Source of the DNA: Sweltsa coloradensis
Lineage: Eukaryota > Arthropoda > Insecta > Plecoptera > Chloroperlidae
Length of the DNA: 64,000 nt
Assembly (NCBI GenBank): GCA_024449915.1
Contig: JAMZAV010000169.1
Span: 372,001-436,000 of the forward strand
Direction of reading: 5' to 3'
The translations under genes and the position numbers were made by a program. The notes under the pieces were generated by a model, which was given only the letters and a program-made list of their open reading frames with translations, was not told the DNA's origin and searched no databases. Positions 57,112 through 64,000 of the stretch are shown here, in pieces. Numbering within the stretch: position 1 is the stretch's first letter; each line of letters begins with the position of its first letter.

Positions 57112-59399
57112 AATAATATAATTTTTCATCATAAGACTGATTTGTAAAATCACATTACCTTTAATATCTTCCTTAGTGTTCATCTTAAAATCCTAATAGT
57201 AATATTTGGATATTAAGGCGTAATTTTAAAGTTTAAAATGATTGTGTAAATATTGTTTGTCATTAAGTCATTTCATCGTTGAAGTTGAGCACCAATGTAT
57301 TTGAAAGATCAAGACAGGGTTTTTGTTGTGTTCTACCTTCCACTATGAAATATGAATGTTATTTAAATTCCGATCGTTGACGTTTATAATTATGTGACCC
57401 ACTGATAGCCATTAGGCCTAATATGATATTATGTATGATTATTTTTTTCTTACATTTTCTAAAACTATGTTGTTATGAGTATTATTCCAAACACGGTTTT
57501 CGTTATTATTTTATTCATATTTGTTGGGCTACGCTGTTTTCATAAATTTAGTATTTCACTTGATATGATTGTGCTATGTACAAATATTAAACTAAACACA
57601 ATGATACAACGTAAATATATAATAAGGCTTTGGAAATCAAAACCGTTAAGGCATTAACGCCGTTTATGATAACAAAATATGTTAAAAGGTCAAATACAAA
57701 AAGATTATCGTATATTAATACCAATTCAATACATATTTTTTATAGCCTAAATATTTGTATCTAAAGTCGACCCACTCAGTCAGAAAATCTGCTTTCCAGT
57801 AGGGCACATCAGACTATTACGTATTTATTTAAGAAAATTTAATTTACAAATTTGACCACGCACGCATGTAATAAATAATAAGAATAATAATTCATACACG
57901 TTCCTTACGACAAATAAGTTAGCCAATCCTCAATTCTATGTGGCCAGTCATGTGATTTAAATCCTATGGGACTGTATGGGTTACTACGTGCAAACTACAA
58001 GCATACTAAGACGTGCACTACAGATTTCAGCTAAACGAAGAATGGCCTTTAATGGTTACACTAAAATATTCTACGTAATTTGGCGTAGTTAAGAAGAATT
58101 ACACCATTAGTAAGGCTATGAATAGTTAAAAGGTGAGTTGATTTAGTACCGTCGGCGTACCGTGTTCCACAGCCCTAACACTACACTCCCTTGTAAAAGA
58201 AACAATACTACTCCAATTCAATACGGGTTCGTGGACCTTTGGGTTTGTGTTAACAATTAGAAACATATTATCACCAGTTTATAGTGATTGTACCAAACTC
58301 TTGTCCAAATAAATAAGAGTTTTGTTCTATTTAGACCTACAATGTAAATAAATCCATTTCAATGTTGAATTTATCACACAGATGATATAATTATAATTTT
58401 TCTTACTCTTGTTATGTATAATTAATTGTGCTTCTACCCCAAATATTTCTGTCTTGTTTGACCTTTGGTTTTAGTGCAGGGTATAGGCTTAGAATTCGTA
58501 GTGTGGATCTACTTAAACAATTGATTTAACACAAGCAGGGTTAATAAATGGCACATTTTAAAGATAGTAATGAAGAGTATTTGTGCAAGATTTGTTCTTG
58601 CAAACTTTCAACGAGGTTTACGGTATGTGGTATGTACCAAAGAGGGTATAAGATATAGGCCTAGTCCTACCCAGATTCTCTACTGATACGGGCTGAGGGT
58701 AGGCCTACAGTACGAGTGGTGGTATGCAGGGTGCACATGTATTTCTTACTGTAACAATGTTGATTGCATCATTGTCGTTGCCACAAATAGCAAATACAAT
58801 GTTATTCAACTTATTTTGTCTGCTCACTGAGTGTTTGGAGTTTGCTATTCAAAGATTCATTGAAAACGCTTTCAATTATTATTAATTTACTCTTAGTATA
58901 GGCAATTAGGCTACATGAGCATATGTGTTTATCTGTTTTCTTAAATATTAGGCCCCACATAACAGCTGAAAACTTGAGTGTCATGGCTCTTTATAGGTTA
59001 AAGGTAAGGCCTATTCTATCTATTTTGCGGGAACCAATTATAGGCTGCAGAGCACTCTTAGACGGAAGAGTAATTTATTAAAATATATTACCCCTGAAAG
59101 TTAGCTATAGCTGTGAATACCGCATACAACAAAAGCTACATATTGTGTCTTAAAATGTCTGTGACTTTATATCAAAAACATAACATAATCAGACATTTCA
59201 AACTACCACAAAAAATACCATATTTGTATAAAGTTACTACTAGCCCCTACGTCTTTAAATATATAGCCCCTTTCTTTCAGTTTCACATCATGAAGAAAAA
59301 GACATACATAGCTAATGGAGTGGTAAATAAATAATTACATTTATAATTATATTACCTGAACTTAGCACCCAGTATTATAGGAACTGGTTCCAGTTGGAA
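57110..59399. other. Non-coding stretch
   Basis: AT-rich DNA with several AGGCCT palindromes (57412, 58658, 58700, 59007). A SINE-tail fragment lies at 57765-57815 (minus; CTGACTGAGTGGGTCGACTT). No gene was seen. Confidence 0.3.
57765..57815 (-). mobile_element. Diverged SINE tail, minus strand
   Basis: On the minus strand GCCCTACTGGAAAGCAGATT followed by TTCTGACTGAGTGGGTCGAC corresponds to the tail of the SINE at 10783-11240. Confidence 0.35.
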
Positions 59400-59575
59400 C
59401 GTTATGCAATTTATTTTATTACGGGCCTCGTTGGGTTACGCATGACGGCTTCAAAGTCACCGTTTAGTGGTTTACATTTATTTGAAGAAGTTAACAACCC
59501 AGGTGAACCGAGATTCGAACCCTGAGAAGCAGAACTAAACTTACAGGACCAATCAGCTACAGAAATATTAGAAAT
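59400..59575 (-). mobile_element. tRNA-derived SINE (minus)
   Basis: On the minus strand TGTAGCTGATTGGTCCTGTA (A-box) is followed by TTCTGCTTCTCAGGGTTCGA (through the start of the B-box). The central block AACGGTGACTTTGAAGCCGT recurs at 10915-10940, and the end reads AATAAAATAAATTGC. The shared block links it to the SINE at 10783 despite a different tRNA head. Confidence 0.55.
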
Positions 59576-59685
59576 GTATCTCCTCTCTGATGTTAGCCGC
59601 TGAACAGCTGCTTCTATAGGGTCTACAGGGTTGCCAGTGCTGCCAGGCAAGGTGCAAGGACTACGATTGACAGTACCCAATACCT
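59576..59685 (-). CDS. Weak exon candidate on the minus strand
   Basis: A pyrimidine-rich acceptor (TTTTTCCTCTTTCCATTAG) ends at 59686. The following frame reads VLGTVNRSPCTLPGSTGNPV and DPIEAAVQRLTSERRYIS before running into the SINE. Upstream on the same strand, ATG at 59861 opens MLSSLRIQ and stops at a GTATGT donor at 59836; the phases agree (one base left, two needed). No family was recognised. The open frame continues through the SINE, so a SINE-derived exon end or simple chance are alternatives. Confidence 0.27.
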
Positions 59686-59861
59686 CTAATGGAAAGAGGA
59701 AAAACGAATCTTTAGGTGAATTATTTTATTCATGGAAACCTTGAACACATCGTGATCGGCAAGTCGAGGCCAAGATCCAATTTGGAATATTCGTTTTCTA
59801 AATTTCCCTTGGCACCACACAGATTGAGGAACATACCTTGAATTCTTAAAGAACTCAACAT

Positions 59862-61269
59862 TTTGCATATTTAAGATAATTTTTTGATGGTGTAAAGTTA
59901 TAAATTGTATCGCATCGGAATTGGCTATCCCTAGTTCATGTTTTCCCTGCTACTAGATGGCAGCACTGCTTTAGGCCCCCTTCCCTCACTCTCCCAGAAG
60001 AGCAAAGTGTCACTCTTAATAAATTAGAATGATATCTCATGATTATCATACGGATCAGTTCCAGCCAATAGGAGAACGAGTCCATGTGGGTTTTTGCTGT
60101 TATTTGGGCGGTGCAACGTAGGATACAAATGATGTAACTGGGACTACTATTGATATCAAAAACATCTCAAAACAAATAATTTGCAACATTTAATATAAAA
60201 CATAATTCAAATAAATACGAAATTGGCTTTACATGTGAAATAAGCGAAGACAATACAAGACAGAACTGATTCAGGCGTTGTATGAATTATATCATTTGCT
60301 AAAATAGCCTCACAGTAAATGTTTCGAGTCTTTGAGTGCAGCGTGTAGAATCAAAATTAAATCTTAGCAGAGAATTTATTTTCAAACTGACAGGTTATTC
60401 AGGGCTTGGGAGGAAGGGGATATAGTACTGAGCACTCGTTATGAATACGAATTAAGTCATTGCCATTATATGCCTGTAATGGACTTAATAAAATTGAAGG
60501 CTAATTTAAACGACTATACCTTGTTAAAAATGTGGACATGTGCATAGTAGCTTGAAGGGGAATTTCGATTAAACTTATTAAAATAAGCAGGTTATTTAGA
60601 TTTTAATTGTAGTAGCCAATACATGCAATGTTTTAGAAAGAAATAACCAATAAATACCCCTTGCTATCTTTAAACTATTAATGTCATATTTTCAATAGTT
60701 TTCAAAGATGAACCATTTCATCAATGATATTTCTACAAATAGAACTATTTACTTATGTTATACTTGTAGAAATATAAATCAAATGATGTTTTCTGAATGG
60801 TTATTACAACCAAGTGTCTAACTCGAGTTACAAATTTGGGGGTCGTGCCTCTTGACGTTCGTTTGACTTTGAGCGAATGGCGGGAGGGGCTATACACGGG
60901 CCCTCCCAGTTAAGCATGGCCGAACAACCGCCAAATTCAGAATGGGCCCATGATCTGGGCTCAACGGGTACAATGCTGTGTATTACTCAAACCACAAAAT
61001 AATAAGCGAATATCGTTTCAATTATGCAATCAAAATATTATTTCCTCATTTATTTATGTGTAAAGTCATCCAAATGTCATTTTGATTACGATTGTCAAAA
61101 ATTTGGAAATGTATTAAAGGTCACAAGGGTTTATAGAAGCACAAGGTAGCTACACTGTTTCAAGGTTAGGTCAGTAAAAACAATTCTGTATGAGCACGCA
61201 TGTTTGGTTTTTATGACGGCTAAGGTAAGAACCCGTGGCTTAGGGCACTAGAAACTTAGTAAGAAATGT
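59862..61269. other. Non-coding stretch
   Basis: AT-rich DNA with GC-richer patches near 59940-60000 and 60840-60960 (GGGCCCTCCCAG). No gene or RNA was recognised. Confidence 0.3.
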
Positions 61270-61425
61270 CATTAAGTTTTTATTGGGGCTTAACGACGTT
61301 CAGTAGGCCTCAAGCAAAACAAAGATGCGAGATTCTGACAATGATTGTGATGGATGTGAAATCCCTATAACCTTTATGCGAGATTCGAACCCATACCTCT
61401 AACGCACGTGTGCACTTTAATACGA
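61270..61425 (-). mobile_element. tRNA-derived SINE copy, family B (minus, diverged)
   Basis: On the minus strand TAGAGGTATGGGTTCGAATC, then CGCATAAAGGTTATAGGGAT, then a body with a GTTAAGCCCC end. The layout (B-box, short AT linker, CATC-rich body, TTAAcG end) matches the copies at 52470 and 54895. Confidence 0.45.
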
Positions 61426-63589
61426 CACAATTTTCACTTTACAATTAATTTTTTAATTTAAAAAATTTCAATTCTTTTCTAATCATAATTACTTTTATTT
61501 TACTTCTTTGCATCTTATACGTACCCATTAAAATTTTATTAAAGTGGCCCTTGACTTATGAAAAAAATATATAGTACAACAGTTTTGTTTTTCATCGTGC
61601 AAATTAATTAAACATATTTAGTTTATCATTAAATGTACATATGTCAGTTGTGATGAATTTTACGTTCAGATAAAGGACTAATTTGGCAATAATACACATT
61701 AAAGCCCTTCTCTCTAATGCCACTAAATTCAGAAAAACAAAAAAACGTTGAGACCAATTTTCCTTTGTTTTCCACTTTCCACTCTGCAAATTGTGACGCC
61801 AACATAAACTATATTATATTTGCTATTATTCAATAGAAGCTTACTTCTATTCGCTTAATAACTCCCTGCATGGGGGTAGGTATTAATTAATAGATGCATG
61901 TTGGTCCTCGGAATAAGAGCGTTCCGAAATGGCCTCTGGCGCCCCTGGTACCCTATATAGCCCAGTAAGAGGGACGAAGACGGCTAGCCCAGTACCGCGC
62001 GTAAAAAAGAGAGAGAGATATGCGTTAGGTGGCTGTTATTGATTTATGTGGTTGAGGTCGTCGTTTAAAACAGTTCTCACTTCACACAGTATACGTGGTA
62101 GGGTTTGCACGTCCGCCGGCTAAAATATCGGGAACTAAGTGTTTTCCATGAAAATGCTCTAGCAAGGGAACTTCATCAAAGCTACGTAGCAGGAGCACAC
62201 TGAACATGTGACACGCTGCGCTGATAAATCACACTGATTTAAATATGAATTACAATTAGCTCGACAAACACCCCGTTAATAGCAATAGTTCTGACGTTAT
62301 CATAGACAAAACAAACTGAGCTCGAAAACAAAATGATTTCAAAAAGTATAATACCACATTTTGTCACTTTGACAGAATAACCTTAAATGAAACAAATGTA
62401 TTATATTGATGTTTTTGCTGTTTTTTTGTGTTGTTAGTGCCATTGAAGCGGAGCTCGGGCTGTCATAGGGAGTTATAAACGCGTTCACAATCAATGCACG
62501 TGTTTAATACGGTATTAATCTAACAAAAATATCCATTTTCCCAAATCCGCTGGCATGGTTTAGCGCAGTCGCTGAAGCCTAGTCTGCAGCCAGGGGTTTA
62601 TCAAAGGATTCAGCCAAGCGGAAGTGATAAAATGCATGGTAGTAAATTTTACCCAAGACCCCCTTCAAAACCCGTCATCACTGAAGCTGATATCAGTAAG
62701 GGTGGTGACTTTTGTGTGCATTACGGTATTTTTTAATAATTATGTTTGATCAATGATCACAACAAGTGTATCAGACCTTTGGTTGACTAAACTTAAAAAA
62801 CAATAATTTCAACATCTCAATTATTATGTTTGCCTATAAATATTAGTCTAGATTGTACACAAGAGCAGAAATGGATCTAATACACTTTTAGTGGCCTACA
62901 TAAACGTGTGAAAGTAGGCCTCTAGAACGCACGTTTAGAAAACAAAAGAACTCGGATCCCCAACCCCAGATTGGCATTGCCGATAACTGCCTTCGTGGCC
63001 ATTAATCCTCCTATAATTTTAACCACGTTTGCTTTCTACGGAGTTGTGCGATGAAAATAAAAATGAAATGTTTTGCTCGTTATCGCCCCTATTGAAAGTC
63101 AAGTGCACTGCTTTCAAGGTACGTGCTTGTGAGCATGCAGCAATGATGAGTAAGAATGCTTATGCAAATTCTGCTGCACTTAATATTTAATAGTGAGGTA
63201 GATTCTACTGATCTTCTAGAAAGAATATTGTATCAAGTGGCTGACAATTTTATTCGAGATTATGAGGTTATGTTTTAAAAGTATAGGTGAGAATGAGTGG
63301 GTGAAAAATGATTTGCATCCAATCAATTTTCACATTATAATTTTGTTACATTAATCGATATTTACGATATGGTAATTTTATATGCGCTATGTCCCTCAAA
63401 ATTAGAGTGGAAAATCTAATATGAAACTACAGAAATGTGGATAGTACAGCTATCACCTTTTTACATATTTATTTGAATATGCTTTAAAAGATAGGGAAAA
63501 ACCATAAATTATTAGTAGGGAACTTTAAATAATGGAGTAAATAAAAATGTTTGCAATTTTGTAAATATAAAATATGATGGCTGACTATA
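61426..63589. other. Non-coding stretch
   Basis: AT-rich DNA with a GC-richer patch at 61910-62010 and a tRNA-like patch near 62555-62615 (TGGTTTAGCGCAGTCGCTGA followed by AGGGGTTTATCA). No gene was seen. Confidence 0.3.
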
Positions 63590-63950
63590 TTCAAAACAAA
63601 TTATTACTTATCAATTATAATGGACAATTACAAACATATAAAAAAATGTCCCATACTTTAAAATTAATAGGAACAAACTGAAATGCACGAGATTTTTCAA
63701 AACGGTCTCTATCCACTTACAAATAAGGCTAGAGAGAAACCAATGGATGTTTTAATATCTACTGACAGCCTTCTATAAAACAAGACACAACATTAAATTT
63801 TCGTGATGGTCAGAAAATCTTGAAATTATGAGACCATAGATTACTTAAATTCGGCCTTACAAAAATCGACTTTCGCAATTTGCTGTTAATTTCAAATTTC
63901 TTATTTCTTAAGTTTCTTATTCGGTGTTAAGGAGCACACATCATTTAGGT
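63590..63950 (+). repeat. Single unit related to the old 280-bp array
   Basis: It shares GTCCCATAC, AATGCACGAGA.TTTTC, GAGAAACCAATG.ATGTTTT and TATCTACTGACAG.CT, in order, with 37600-37760. It also shares the following 'GTCAGAAAATC.TGAAATTATG' and 'AAAAATCGACTTTCGCAATT' phrases. Confidence 0.5.
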
Positions 63951-64000
63951 TTATAGTTCCTTACTTATCATAGCTATGCTGATAATGATAATACACATAT

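Noticed and set aside
57030..57183. Poly-Ile minus-strand ORF
   Set aside because: It is a translation of the (TTA)n microsatellite.
60840..60960. GC-richer patch considered as a 5S rRNA or snRNA gene
   Set aside because: The internal control-region motifs of 5S rRNA are absent and no snRNA motif was recognised.

Overview
This 64 kb window looks like a piece of an AT-rich animal nuclear genome, probably a marine invertebrate. It has no long open reading frame. Instead it holds short, GC-richer islands with AG/GT splice borders, many tRNA-derived SINE-like heads and tails, a LINE fragment, inverted-repeat (MITE-like) elements, many microsatellites and two large tandem arrays. I cannot name the species. 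The only lineage hints are a Helitron-like element built like the 'pearl'-type elements described from bivalves, and the frequent palindrome AGGCCT.

Left part (1-11 kb). Four small exon candidates on the plus strand (3371-3529, 6172-6219, 7372-7423, 10122-10193) are open in mutually compatible phases and have good splice borders. I read them as internal exons of one protein-coding gene whose product I do not recognise. A fifth exon-like island (10675-10724) may follow. The introns hold a terminal-inverted-repeat element (4384-4923), an old duplicated segment and the frameshifted 3' end of a non-LTR retrotransposon (8130-8403). A SINE starts at 10783.

Middle (11-34 kb). A minus-strand, stop- and frameshift-ridden coding relic lies at 12.1-13.2 kb. 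An MITE with TTAA target duplication lies at 22.18-22.67 kb and is followed by a small hairpin. Two Helitron-like copies sit head-to-head in an (AAT)n tract (24560-26047), and a third lies at 33454-34224. A roughly 305-bp tandem array runs from 26.24 to 29.93 kb. Its first unit is interrupted by (TA)n, a tRNA-like sequence and a perfect 44-bp inverted repeat.

Right part (34-64 kb). An old tandem array with a period near 280 bp lies at 37.3-38.1 kb, with a relative at 63.6 kb. A striking 622-bp satellite-like array of 13 units (40.08-48.18 kb) follows. Its outer units are nearly identical, but its central units (43.5-45.5 kb) are full of small indels. A near-perfect 126-bp-arm hairpin sits at 49801-50092. 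The remainder is intronic or intergenic DNA with scattered SINE copies and a few weak exon candidates.

No rRNA gene, CRISPR array or intact transposase/reverse transcriptase gene was found. The short ORFs that recur in the two tandem arrays recur because the arrays repeat, and I do not treat them as genes.
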